The notes beneath the pieces were generated by a model that saw only the letters and a list, made by a program, of their open reading frames with translations, was not told the DNA's origin and ran no database searches. DNA of 64,000 nt from Sphingomonas sp. (GTDB taxonomy: Bacteria; Pseudomonadota; Alphaproteobacteria; Sphingomonadales; Sphingomonadaceae), in the NCBI RefSeq assembly GCF_019746665.1, contig NZ_JAIERS010000005.1:124001-188000 (forward strand), written 5' to 3'. Shown here one piece after another: positions 22,465 to 31,264 of this stretch. How positions within the stretch are numbered: position 1 is the first letter of the stretch; each line of letters begins with the position of its first letter. The translations under genes and the position numbers were made by a program.

Positions 22465-23577
22465 ATGTTCGGCAAAGCCTTGCTCGCCACCGCGTTGGCG
22501 GCCCTCGCCATGGCGAGCGCGCCACCGCTCCACGCGCAGACCCTCCCGACCGGCGACCGCATTGACGGCACGCCGGTGATCGACCGGCTCGACAGCCGCG
22601 ATCTCGCGGCCGGGCAGGTGCACCGCTTCTGGTTCCGCGTCACCGACAACGCGGTGGGGCAGGGCTGGTACGTCCCCGTGATCGTCGTGCGCGGCGCGCG
22701 GCCGGGGCCAAGGCTGCTGCTGACCGCCGCGATCCATGGCGACGAGCTGAACGGCGTCGCGGTGATCCACCGGCTCGTCGAGCGGATCGATCCGGCGGTG
22801 CTGAGCGGCACGATCGTCGCGGTGCCGGGGCTCAACACGCCCGGGCTGCTGCACCACAGCCGCGCCTTCACCCCCGGCGACGGGCGCGACGGCGACAATC
22901 TCAACCGGCTGATGCCGGGCAAGGCCGACGCGACCGATCGCGGCGATCGTTATGCCTATCGGCTGTGGTCGCGGCTGTTGTTCCCCAATGCCGATACCGC
23001 GATCGATCTCCACACCCAGTCGCGCGGCACCGCTTATCCGATCTATGCCTTCGCCGGCTCGCCCCGCGCCCGCGCGATCGCCGAGCTGATCGCGCCCGAC
23101 ATGATCAAGCTCGATCCCGGCGTGCAGGGTTCGGTCGAGACCGAGATGCTGCGCGCCGGCGTCCCCGCGATCACGCTGGAGCTCAACCGCCCCGAAATGT
23201 TCGATCCCGTCGTCATCGGCCGGGCGGTCGATGGCATTGCGCGGGTGATGGTCGATCTGAAGATGCTCGCGCCCGGCGCCGCGCCGGCGGCGAGCGTCAC
23301 CCCCTTTGTCGGCGATAGTTTGGCGACGGTACGCGGCACGCGCGGCGGCTATGCGACGCTCCTGGTGGGGCTGGGGGACGCGGTGACGAAGGGGCAGTTG
23401 GTCGCGACCATCGCCGATCCCTTCGGCCGCGTGATCGAACGCCTCGAGGCCCCGGTCGACGGCCGGGTGAGCTCGATCGCGACCGATCCGCTGCGCGATC
23501 CCGGCGACACGCTGATGCGCATCCTGTTCCTGGCCCCGCGAAGCACCAAGCCCGGCGAGGCGCCGCGCCGACCGTAA
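22465..23577 (+). CDS. exported M14-type succinylglutamate desuccinylase/aspartoacylase-like protein
   Basis: 370 residues with a signal peptide (cleavage near LHAQ). The core has AAIHGDELNGVAV (zinc ligands His and Glu) and DLHTQS (third ligand), with TLELNRPE as the likely catalytic-Glu region, the layout of the AstE/AspA branch of the M14 zinc carboxypeptidase family. The C-terminal ~90 residues form a small beta domain seen in this branch. These enzymes hydrolyse amide bonds of N-acyl amino acids or peptides; the substrate is unknown. A periplasmic location is inferred from the leader. It precedes the TonB receptor by 139 bases, which may link it to processing of an imported compound. Confidence 0.8.
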   Translation: MFGKALLATALAALAMASAPPLHAQTLPTGDRIDGTPVIDRLDSRDLAAGQVHRFWFRVTDNAVGQGWYVPVIVVRGARPGPRLLLTAAIHGDELNGVAVIHRLVERIDPAVLSGTIVAVPGLNTPGLLHHSRAFTPGDGRDGDNLNRLMPGKADATDRGDRYAYRLWSRLLFPNADTAIDLHTQSRGTAYPIYAFAGSPRARAIAELIAPDMIKLDPGVQGSVETEMLRAGVPAITLELNRPEMFDPVVIGRAVDGIARVMVDLKMLAPGAAPAASVTPFVGDSLATVRGTRGGYATLLVGLGDAVTKGQLVATIADPFGRVIERLEAPVDGRVSSIATDPLRDPGDTLMRILFLAPRSTKPGEAPRRP

Positions 23578-23716
23578 CTGGCCTGTTACATCTTTGCCAC
23601 GCGGTGCGACAAATGTTGCAACGCAACAGTCATGCGCGGCTGTACCGGTTGCAAAACAATGATTCTTAATTCAGCCTGCCCGTTGTTGTTTTCCAATAAA
23701 CGGGGGCGGAAAGATT

Positions 23717-26700
23717 ATGCGGTTTAAGACCTTGGTGCTGGCCGGCGCGTCGGCGAGCGCGCTGATCGTCGCGGCGCCGGCGTTCGCCGAGGATACGCCG
23801 GCGGCGAAGCCCGCGACGGAGGCGGCCGAGGCGAGCGACGCCGACGTGGTGGTAACCGGCAGCCGCCTGCGGCTCGATCCCAACGCGACCGCGCCGCTGC
23901 CGATCAGCTCGGTCAGCGCCGATCAGCTCCGCGCCGCCGGCGCGATCGACGTGACCGCGACACTGCGCCAGATTCCGGCGCTGATCTCCTCGGGCACCGT
24001 CGCCGACTCGCTCGAGCGCGGCGCGGGCGGCGTCGGCCAGGCGACGCTCAACCTGCGCCAGCTCGGCGCCAACCGCACGCTGGTGCTGGTCGATGGCGTG
24101 CGCCACGTCTCGGGTGTCGCGGGCTCGCAGACGGTCGACGTGTCGACCATCCCCGCCGCGCTGATCGAGCGGGTCGATGTGCTCACCGGCGGCGCCTCGG
24201 CGATTTACGGCGCCGACGCGGTGACCGGCGTGGTCAACTATGTGCTGAAGCGCAATTACAAGGGCCTCACCCTCAACTATCAGGCGGGCGCGGCCGATCG
24301 CGGTGACGGCGCGAGCTTCCGGATCGACGGTGCCTGGGGCGTGAACTTCGCCGGCGGGCGCGGCAATTTCACCTTCGCCGCGGGCTATGCCAACGAGAAT
24401 GAAGTGCTGCTCGGCGATCGTCCGTTCACCGCGAACAATGGCCGCGCGAACAACTCGACGACCTACGCCAACCCCGCGCTGCGCTTCCAGCGCGGCGACA
24501 TCGACCCCGTCAACACCCCCAACTTCGCGAGCTATTTCCGCGTCGGCGGGCCGGGGCCGCGCACCACGCGCATCGGGTTCGGGCCGCCGATTCCGCGCGA
24601 TCTGGCCGCTTTCCAGGCGCTGTTCCCGGGCCGCACGCCGACCGCGGCCGAGCAGGCGCTGATCACCCGCGCCGCGTCCGCCGCCCCGCTCGTGATCGGC
24701 GCCCAGCCGGTGTTCGGCATCAGCTCCAACGCCGGCCTGATCTTCCGCGCCGATTTCGCGCGCTTCACCACCGATCTCAACAACAACGGCATCGCCGACT
24801 GTAACGAAAGCTATGTCGGCTGGACCGGCTTTGGCGGCGGCGGCTGCTATGTCTCGACCCCCGGCGGTGGGGTGCGCATCTTCCAGGACGGCATCATCTC
24901 GACCAGCCAGAACCAGTTTGGCGGCGACGGCGCGGTGGAGCGCACCAACGGCACCTCGCTCACTCCGGGCAGCGAGCGCTTCTACGCCAATTTCCGTGGC
25001 CGGTTCGAGATCACCCCGGCGGCGGAGCTGTTCGTCGACGCCAAATATACCCGCAACAACACGATCTCGCGCAACAACTACAACACCTTCTACGATTCGC
25101 TGCTGATTCTGCCCGACAACCCGTTCATCCCGGCGGCGCTCCAGGGGGAGGCCAATGCGGCGGGTGGCCTGCGCGTAAGCCGCGACTTCCTCGATCTCGG
25201 GCCGGGCATCGACCGTTCGGCGCGCGACACCTACCGGGTCGTGGCCGGCGTGCGCGGCGAGGTGACGCCGCATCTGCGCTATGAAGTGCTCGGCAATTAC
25301 GGCCTGACCGACAACGTCAACACCAACGGCAACTCGGTGCGCTATGATCGCCTGTTCGCCGCGATCGACGTGGTGCGCGGGCCCAACGGCCAGCCGATCT
25401 GCCGTTCGGACATCAGCAACGTGCCCTATGTCGGCTCGGAAAGCTTCCCGGTGATCCAGGGCGGGTTCTTCACCTTCCGCCCGGGTGACGGCCAGTGCCG
25501 CCCGGCGAGCCTGTTCAACGGGGTGAACTCGGTCAGCCAGGAGGCGGTGAACTTCATCACCACCTCGACCGTCGATCGCTTTCGCCTGACGCAGACCGTG
25601 GTGACGGCGACGGTGACCGGCGACACCGGCGGCTTCTTCAAGCTGCCAGGCGGCGCGCCGCAATTCTCGGCGGGCCTGGAATATCGCCGCGAGACATCGA
25701 CCTCGCGCTTCAACGATCTCGAACTCGGCCTGCTGCCGGCGGGGTCGCCGGCCGGGCCGGCGGGCACTTTCATCGGCTCGATTTCGACCAACAACAAGCT
25801 CGTGTTCGATCCTACCACTCGAACGCTCAACACCGGCGGCTCGTTCGACGTAAAGGAAGTGTTCGGCGAAGTCCGGCTGCCGGTGTTGAAGGATCTCCCC
25901 TTCGCGCATGAACTGACGGTGGGCGCGGCCGGGCGCTATGCCGATTACTCGACCGTGGGCGGCGCGTTCACCTGGAACGTCAACGCCGTCTATGCGCCGG
26001 TCCGCGACATTCGCTTCCGCGGCAGCTATGCTGTCGCGATCCGCGCGCCCAACATCGCCGAGCTGTTCAGCCCGGCGCAGGGTGCGACGTTCCGTCCATC
26101 CGACCCGTGCGACCTGACGCTGCGCGGTTTCAACCCCAATCGCGCCACCAACTGTCTGGCGGCGGCGACCGCGCTGGGTATTCAGAACCCGCAGGCGTTC
26201 CTGGCGACCTATACCGATCCGCTGACCGCGCGTTTCTCCGGCACCAGCGGCGGCAACCCCAATTTGCGGCGTGAATCCGCGACGACCTGGTCGGTCGGCT
26301 CAGTGATCCAGCCGCGCTTCCTGCGCGGGCTCACGCTTTCGGCCGACTATTACTCAATCCGCATCACCGACGCGATCGCGGCGGTGACGGCGCAGGACAT
26401 CGTCGACACCTGCTACGATAGCGCCACCTTCCCCAACCAGTTCTGCAATCTGTTCCGCCGCAACGGCCCCAATGCGGGGCCCGCGACCTTCGGCTTCGCG
26501 TTCCTGACGCAGACCCAGATCAATTTCGGTCGGATCGAAACCTCGGGCGTCGATTTCACGATCAACTACGATCTACGTCTTGGAGCCAAGACGCGCGTGA
26601 ACCTTGGCGTGAACGGCAACTGGACCGAAAAGGTCAATCGCTTCTTCGATCCGTTGCGCCCCAATCTCGTCAACCCCGGGCTGCGCGAACAGAGCGTTCC

Positions 26701-27016
26701 TGAATTCTCCGGTGTCGGTACGGTCAATGTCAGCCATGGCCAGTTTGGCTTGAACTACAGCCTGCAATATATCGGCAGCACCGCCCTTGCCGGTGTGATC
26801 CAAATCGAAACGCTCCAAGCCCAATTCGGCAACGCAGCATTCGGGCCCGAATATTTCGTTCACAATCTGTCGGCGAGCTATGATTTCAACGACAAGATCA
26901 ATTTCTATGCCGGCGTGAACAACCTCACCGATCTGGCGCCTTACATTGCCAACTCGGCCTATCCGGTGTCGGGCATCGGGCGCTCGCTGTTCGTCGGCAT
27001 CCGCGCGCGGTATTGA
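23717..27016 (+). CDS. TonB-dependent outer-membrane receptor
   Basis: 1099 residues. Signal peptide MRFKTLVLAGASASALIVAA, cleaved near AFAE. A TonB-box-like VVVTGSRL lies near residue 50, followed by the plug (DVTATLRQIPALISSG; NLRQLGANRTLVLVDGVR; GGASAIYGADAVTGVVNY). The rest is a long beta-barrel ending in GIRARY with an aromatic terminal residue, as expected for outer-membrane insertion. It belongs to the large sphingomonad/xanthomonad type of receptors with extended extracellular loops. The substrate cannot be told from sequence; the neighbouring M14 enzyme hints at a peptide or acyl-amino acid. A ribosome binding site GGGGGCGGAAAG lies just upstream. Confidence 0.93.
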   Translation: MRFKTLVLAGASASALIVAAPAFAEDTPAAKPATEAAEASDADVVVTGSRLRLDPNATAPLPISSVSADQLRAAGAIDVTATLRQIPALISSGTVADSLERGAGGVGQATLNLRQLGANRTLVLVDGVRHVSGVAGSQTVDVSTIPAALIERVDVLTGGASAIYGADAVTGVVNYVLKRNYKGLTLNYQAGAADRGDGASFRIDGAWGVNFAGGRGNFTFAAGYANENEVLLGDRPFTANNGRANNSTTYANPALRFQRGDIDPVNTPNFASYFRVGGPGPRTTRIGFGPPIPRDLAAFQALFPGRTPTAAEQALITRAASAAPLVIGAQPVFGISSNAGLIFRADFARFTTDLNNNGIADCNESYVGWTGFGGGGCYVSTPGGGVRIFQDGIISTSQNQFGGDGAVERTNGTSLTPGSERFYANFRGRFEITPAAELFVDAKYTRNNTISRNNYNTFYDSLLILPDNPFIPAALQGEANAAGGLRVSRDFLDLGPGIDRSARDTYRVVAGVRGEVTPHLRYEVLGNYGLTDNVNTNGNSVRYDRLFAAIDVVRGPNGQPICRSDISNVPYVGSESFPVIQGGFFTFRPGDGQCRPASLFNGVNSVSQEAVNFITTSTVDRFRLTQTVVTATVTGDTGGFFKLPGGAPQFSAGLEYRRETSTSRFNDLELGLLPAGSPAGPAGTFIGSISTNNKLVFDPTTRTLNTGGSFDVKEVFGEVRLPVLKDLPFAHELTVGAAGRYADYSTVGGAFTWNVNAVYAPVRDIRFRGSYAVAIRAPNIAELFSPAQGATFRPSDPCDLTLRGFNPNRATNCLAAATALGIQNPQAFLATYTDPLTARFSGTSGGNPNLRRESATTWSVGSVIQPRFLRGLTLSADYYSIRITDAIAAVTAQDIVDTCYDSATFPNQFCNLFRRNGPNAGPATFGFAFLTQTQINFGRIETSGVDFTINYDLRLGAKTRVNLGVNGNWTEKVNRFFDPLRPNLVNPGLREQSVPEFSGVGTVNVSHGQFGLNYSLQYIGSTALAGVIQIETLQAQFGNAAFGPEYFVHNLSASYDFNDKINFYAGVNNLTDLAPYIANSAYPVSGIGRSLFVGIRARY

Positions 27017-27024
27017 GGATGAAT

Positions 27025-27051
27025 CGGGCGCCCCATCATCCGGGGCGCCCG
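27025..27051. terminator. hairpin between convergent TonB receptor and Anbu genes
   Basis: A perfect 10-bp GC stem (cgggcgcccc / ggggcgcccg) with a 7-base loop, nine bases after the receptor stop. There is no T-run, but the position between two convergent genes fits a bidirectional terminator. Confidence 0.55.
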
Positions 27052-27065
27052 GTGTTCGCCCGCCT

Positions 27066-27794
27066 TCAATAAGGCGGATCGGGGATCGCCGCGCGCGCCT
27101 GCGCCAGGGCATCCGCCCAGCGCTGCGACAGATCGTGGAAATAGGCGTCGTCCTCGCCGATGCGCTTGGTGACCGCCTCCCCGCCGCCGCGCCGGGCGAT
27201 CATCACGTCGATCGGCAGCCCGACCGCGAGGTTCGAGCGCATCGTCGAATCGAACGAGATCAGCGCGGTCTTGATCGCGTCGGTCAGCGGCGTGTCGTGG
27301 GCGAGCGCGCGATCAAGGATCGGCTTGCCATATTTGTTCTCGCCGATCTGGAGATAGGGCGTCTCGATCCCGCATTCGATCGCGTTGCCCGCCGCATAGA
27401 CCAGGAACAGCCGCATCGGCTCGCCGCCGATCGCGCCGCCGATCAGGAAAGTCGCGTCGAAATTGACATCCTCGGCCTGGAGCGAGGCCATGTCGGTGCG
27501 CGCGGCGGCGAGCGCGCGGCCGGCGAGCATCGCGGCGGCATAGATGCTCGGCGCCTCGCGCAAGGTCGCCATCTCGCCGGTTTCGGGATCGGCGAGCCCC
27601 AGCCGCAACCGCTCGAGCGCGGACTGGGTGGTGGAAAGGCTCCCCGCCGAGGCGAGCACGATCAAGCGATCGGGCCGGTTCTCGATCAGCCGCAGCTTGC
27701 GGTAGGAGGAAACATTGTCGACGCCGGCATTGGTCCGCGTGTCGGCGAGCATCGCCAGGCCGTCCGCCACCAAAATGCCAATGCAATAGGTCAC
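27066..27794 (-). CDS. Anbu proteasome-like peptidase
   Basis: 242 residues. MTYCIGILVADGLAMLADTR followed by TNAGVDN is the hallmark N-terminus of Anbu, the bacterial relative of HslV/20S beta subunits, where the residue after Met becomes the N-terminal nucleophile. Later blocks (DATFLIGGAIGG; GRMR-like core; ALISFDSTMRSNLAVGLPID) fit the same fold. Anbu assembles into open-ring oligomers in the cytoplasm; its client is not settled. It is followed upstream in transcription order by transglutaminase, alpha-E and ATP-grasp genes, the usual association for Anbu. Confidence 0.92.
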   Translation of the reverse strand: MTYCIGILVADGLAMLADTRTNAGVDNVSSYRKLRLIENRPDRLIVLASAGSLSTTQSALERLRLGLADPETGEMATLREAPSIYAAAMLAGRALAAARTDMASLQAEDVNFDATFLIGGAIGGEPMRLFLVYAAGNAIECGIETPYLQIGENKYGKPILDRALAHDTPLTDAIKTALISFDSTMRSNLAVGLPIDVMIARRGGGEAVTKRIGEDDAYFHDLSQRWADALAQARAAIPDPPY

Positions 27795-27815
27795 CGCCCG
27801 TCCCCCCTTGTCGGA

Positions 27816-28622
27816 TCAGGCCTGTGCTTGACCCATTGCCTGCGCCGCGTCGACCCGAACCGCGAGGCTCTCCGCGCCGCCACCGCGCCTTGTGCCCCGG
27901 ATCGGCGCGGCGTCGAGATAGTCCAATCCGGTCGCGACGCGCAAATAGGCATCGGTTGGCGAGATGCCATTGGCGGGATCGAACCCCACCCAGCCGAGAT
28001 CGGGCACCCGCGCCTCCGCCCAGGCGTGCGCCGCCTCCTGCGCGCTGTCGCGCACCAGATGCCCGGAGACATAGCGCGCCGGCACCCCCAGCAGCCGCGC
28101 GGCGGTGATGAAGACATGCGCGAAATCCTGGCACACCCCGTGCCCGGCGGCATAGGCGGCGGCGGCGGGCGTGGTGGTGTCGGTGAGCCCCACTTCGAAG
28201 CGCAGCTCCTGGTAGAGCGCGCGGCATAAAGCGTGGAGCGCATCGAGCGGGGCAAGCCCCGCGAAGCGTTCGGCGAGCGCGTGCAGCGCCGCGTCGGGCG
28301 TGGTGAGCGGGGTGGTGCGGCGATAGACCGCATCCGGCAGGGGCTCGTCCGCGCGGATGATGCCGGCGGTATCGTTCACATCGGCGATCCCGGTGACGCT
28401 GATCGTGATCTCGGCCACCGCGCCGCTCGCATAGAACATGGTGACGCGGTTGCCGAAGGCGTCGGTGCTTTCGCGGAAGCTGCCGTCCTGGTCGGCGTCG
28501 ATCCGCCATGAGAGGATGTGCTGCCCGCCATGCTCGCGCGGCGTCACCCGCAGCGCCTGGATCAGGCCGGTGGCGGGGGTCGCGTAGCGATAGGTGGTGC
28601 GGTGATCGAGGCGGATGCGCAT
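27816..28622 (-). CDS. transglutaminase-like cysteine protease-fold protein
   Basis: 268 residues. The N-terminal ~90 residues match the bacterial transglutaminase N-domain (YRYATPATGLIQALRVTPRE). The catalytic triad is visible: Cys164 in GHGVCQDFAH, His199 in AAHAWAEA, Asp215 in WVGFDPANG. Likely cytoplasmic, as there is no signal peptide. Its ATG overlaps the alpha-E stop (TGATG), and Anbu starts 21 bases downstream. Comparative genomics has linked this set to peptide ligation or modification; which bond it acts on is unknown. Confidence 0.9.
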   Translation of the reverse strand: MRIRLDHRTTYRYATPATGLIQALRVTPREHGGQHILSWRIDADQDGSFRESTDAFGNRVTMFYASGAVAEITISVTGIADVNDTAGIIRADEPLPDAVYRRTTPLTTPDAALHALAERFAGLAPLDALHALCRALYQELRFEVGLTDTTTPAAAAYAAGHGVCQDFAHVFITAARLLGVPARYVSGHLVRDSAQEAAHAWAEARVPDLGWVGFDPANGISPTDAYLRVATGLDYLDAAPIRGTRRGGGAESLAVRVDAAQAMGQAQA

Positions 28623-29563
28623 CAGAAAAGATATTGCTCCCCGATCAGGGTTCCCAGGCGATTATTCTCGACGATGAAATCGACGATCGCGTCGTGCAAG
28701 CCGTCCGCGAACAACGTCTCGATCCGCGCCGCGTTCAGCCGCGTCGCCATCGCCACCGCCTGGCGATGCGCGGGGCCGCGCCGGCCGGTGGTGCGGGCGA
28801 GCTCATCGAGATAATGCACCGCCTCGGCCGCGCACGAGGCGAGCGAGCGCGGCATCCGGCGGTTAAGGATCAGCAGATCGGCGACCAGCCACGGCTTCAC
28901 ATTGTCGCGGTAGATATGGCGATAGGCGGTGAGCGCGGAGACGGTGCGCAGGATCGTCGTCCACTGGAAATAATCGAGGCTGCCGCCCACCGGCTCGTCG
29001 CGCGGTAGCAGCAGGTGATATTTCACGTCGAGCAGCCGCGCGGTGTTGTCCGCCCGCTCGACCGTTTCGCCCAGGCGGATGAACCAATAGGCATCGTCGC
29101 GCAGCATCGTGCGGTGAGTGGCGCCATCGAAGGCGAGCGCGGCCGCCTTCACCGCCTCGTTCAGCCGGATCAGCCGCTCGCGCCCGCCGCCGCGGGTGCC
29201 GAAGCGCTGGAGTTCGATCCAGGCGCCGTTGATCGCCTCCCACGCCTCGACCGTCAGCGCGGTGCGGACGGCGCGGGCGTTGGTGCGGGCGCGCTCGATA
29301 CAGCCGCGCATCGCGGAAGGGTTGGCCGCGTCGAGCGCCAGGAAATCGAGCGCCGCCGCCTCGCTCACCTGCTCATGCCGCGCGGCATAGGCGTCGGACA
29401 CGCCGGCGGCGGCGAGCGCGCTGCTCCACGCCGCGACATCGCCGCCATAGGAGGAAGGCAGGCTCGCCAGCCGCAATGTCGCGTCGATCAGCCGCGAGAC
29501 GAAATCGGCGCGCTCGATATAGCGGCCCATCCACAGCAGCGCGCTGGCGGTGCGTGAGAGCAT
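28622..29563 (-). CDS. alpha-E domain protein
   Basis: 313 residues, all-helical. The start MLSRTASALLWMGRYIERAD is the diagnostic motif of the alpha-E family, with ENTARLLD-like EAD continuation (ERADNTARLLDVKYHLLLP) and FLLL-type helices further on. The biochemical function is not established; it is encoded next to circularly permuted ATP-grasp proteins and may be their partner. Overlaps the transglutaminase start by one base (TGATG) and starts 66 bases after the ATP-grasp stop. Confidence 0.92.
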   Translation of the reverse strand: MLSRTASALLWMGRYIERADFVSRLIDATLRLASLPSSYGGDVAAWSSALAAAGVSDAYAARHEQVSEAAALDFLALDAANPSAMRGCIERARTNARAVRTALTVEAWEAINGAWIELQRFGTRGGGRERLIRLNEAVKAAALAFDGATHRTMLRDDAYWFIRLGETVERADNTARLLDVKYHLLLPRDEPVGGSLDYFQWTTILRTVSALTAYRHIYRDNVKPWLVADLLILNRRMPRSLASCAAEAVHYLDELARTTGRRGPAHRQAVAMATRLNAARIETLFADGLHDAIVDFIVENNRLGTLIGEQYLF

Positions 29564-29629
29564 CAGCCGCGCTCCACGAGCGGGCTGGGGCCGCCACCAC
29601 GCGCCGTCGGCGCGTTCTCAAACAGACGC

Positions 29630-31027
29630 TCAATCATCGAGCACCCAGGTGTCCTTGGTGCCGCCGCCCTGGCTGGAATTGACGACCAGCGACCCTTCGC
29701 TGAGCGCCACCCGCGTCAGCCCGCCGGGGACGATGCGCGTGCCGGCGGCGCCGGTCAGGACGAAGGGGCGCAAATCGACATGGCGCGGCACCACGCCCGT
29801 GTCGGAGAGCGTCGGGCAGGTCGAGAGCGCCAGCGTCGGCTGGGCGATGAACCGCGCGGGATCGGCGAGCAGGCGGGCGCGGAACGCCTCGATCTGCGCG
29901 CGGCTCGCGTGCGGGCCGACCAGCATCCCATAGCCGCCCGATCCGTCCACCTCCTTCACCACCAGCTCGTCGAGCCGATCGAGCACCTCGCGCAGCGCCT
30001 CGGGCTCGCGACAGCGCCAGGTCGGCACATTGTCGATCAGCGGATCGGCGCCCGAATAGAAACGCACGATCTCGGGCATGTAGCTGTAGATCGCCTTGTC
30101 GTCGGCGATGCCGGTGCCGACCGCGTTGGCGATCGTGAGATTGCCCGCCATCTGCGCCGCGATCAGTCCCGGCACGCCCAGCACCGAGTCCGGGCGGAAA
30201 GCGAGGGGGTCGAGATAATTGTCGTCCACCCGTCGGTAGAGCACGTCGACGCGCTGCGGCCCCTCGGTGGTGCGCATGTAGAGCACATCGTCGATCACCG
30301 CGAGGTCGCTCCCCTCGACCAGCTCGACCCCCAGCTTGTCCGCCAGGAAGCTGTGCTCGTAATAGGCCGAGTTGTGATAGCCCGGGGTGAGTACCGCGAC
30401 CACCGGCGCATGGGCGCAGCGCGGCGGCGCGACCGAGCGCAGCGTCGCCAGCAGCATCTCGGGATAATCGTCGACCGGGGCGACGCGGTGGCGATCGAAC
30501 AGCTCGGGCAGCAGCCGCAGCATCACCTCGCGATTTTCGAGCATGTACGAAACGCCCGAAGGCGTGCGGACATTGTCCTCCAGCACGCTGAACGCATCCG
30601 GCCCGGTGCGGACGATGTCGATGCCGGCGATGTGCGTGTAGATGCCGTGCGGCGGGTGCATGGCGGCGGCGCGCAGGCAGAATTGCGGGTTCTGCAGCAC
30701 CAGATCCTCGGGCACGATCCCGGCGCGCAGGATCTCGCGCGCCCCGTAAATGTCGCGCAGGAAGGCGTTGAGCGCCTCTACCCGCTGGATCAGCCCGGCC
30801 TCCAGCCGCCGCCATTCGCCGCGCGAGATCACGCGGGGGACGATGTCGAACGGGATCAGCCGCTCGTCCGCCGCCGCGTCGCCATAGACGGCGAACGTGA
30901 TGCCGATGCGGCGGAAGAACAGCTCGGCCTGGGCGCGGCGGGTGCGCAGCACGTCATCGGGGGTATCGCGCAGCCAGCGATCGATATCGGCATAGGGCGC
31001 GCGAACTTCCGCGCCCATGCCGCTCAT
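29630..31027 (-). CDS. circularly permuted ATP-grasp type 2 protein
   Basis: 465 residues. It matches the DUF404/DUF403 circularly permuted ATP-grasp family: FAVYGDAAADERLIPFDIVP, GIYTHIAGIDIVRTGPDAF, VLEDNVRTPSGVSYMLENRE, IANAVGTGIADDKAIYSYMP and KEVDGSGGYGMLVGP. The family is predicted to form amide bonds using ATP, probably making a small peptide. ATG 31027 (MSGMGAEVRAPYADID) gives the usual family start; upstream in-frame codons add a low-complexity basic leader. It is the first gene of the four-gene unit. Confidence 0.88.
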   Translation of the reverse strand: MSGMGAEVRAPYADIDRWLRDTPDDVLRTRRAQAELFFRRIGITFAVYGDAAADERLIPFDIVPRVISRGEWRRLEAGLIQRVEALNAFLRDIYGAREILRAGIVPEDLVLQNPQFCLRAAAMHPPHGIYTHIAGIDIVRTGPDAFSVLEDNVRTPSGVSYMLENREVMLRLLPELFDRHRVAPVDDYPEMLLATLRSVAPPRCAHAPVVAVLTPGYHNSAYYEHSFLADKLGVELVEGSDLAVIDDVLYMRTTEGPQRVDVLYRRVDDNYLDPLAFRPDSVLGVPGLIAAQMAGNLTIANAVGTGIADDKAIYSYMPEIVRFYSGADPLIDNVPTWRCREPEALREVLDRLDELVVKEVDGSGGYGMLVGPHASRAQIEAFRARLLADPARFIAQPTLALSTCPTLSDTGVVPRHVDLRPFVLTGAAGTRIVPGGLTRVALSEGSLVVNSSQGGGTKDTWVLDD

Positions 31028-31149
31028 CTCATCGAAGGCCTTCGCCAACCGCCGCCCTCCGCCCGGCCGCGTTGTGCGGCGCAGCGAGGAGTGGATGACG
31101 CACGGCGGCAATTGTCAAGGGGGCGCAACAAACGGCGCGCACGCGACGC

Positions 31150-31225
31150 TGGTGACCCCTACGGGACTCGAACCCGTGTTTTCGCCGTGAGAGGGCGACG
31201 TCCTAGACCGCTAGACGAAGGGGCC
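31150..31225 (-). tRNA. tRNA-Glu (CTC)
   Basis: 76 bases read on the minus strand from 31225. The acceptor stem GGCCCCT pairs with AGGGGTC (one G-T), the discriminator is A and CCA is encoded at 31152-31150. The anticodon loop CTCTCAC is closed by TCGCC/GGCGA, giving anticodon CTC (codon GAG, Glu). The T-arm has GGTTCGAGTCC. No integrase or attachment-site duplication is seen nearby. Confidence 0.95.
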
Positions 31226-31264
31226 GCGCGGGAGGCGGGCACATAGGCCCGGCCCCCCGGTGCG

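Noticed and set aside
31150..31225. tRNA-Glu as an integration site for a mobile element
   Set aside because: No integrase, no duplicated 3' end of the tRNA and housekeeping genes on both sides.
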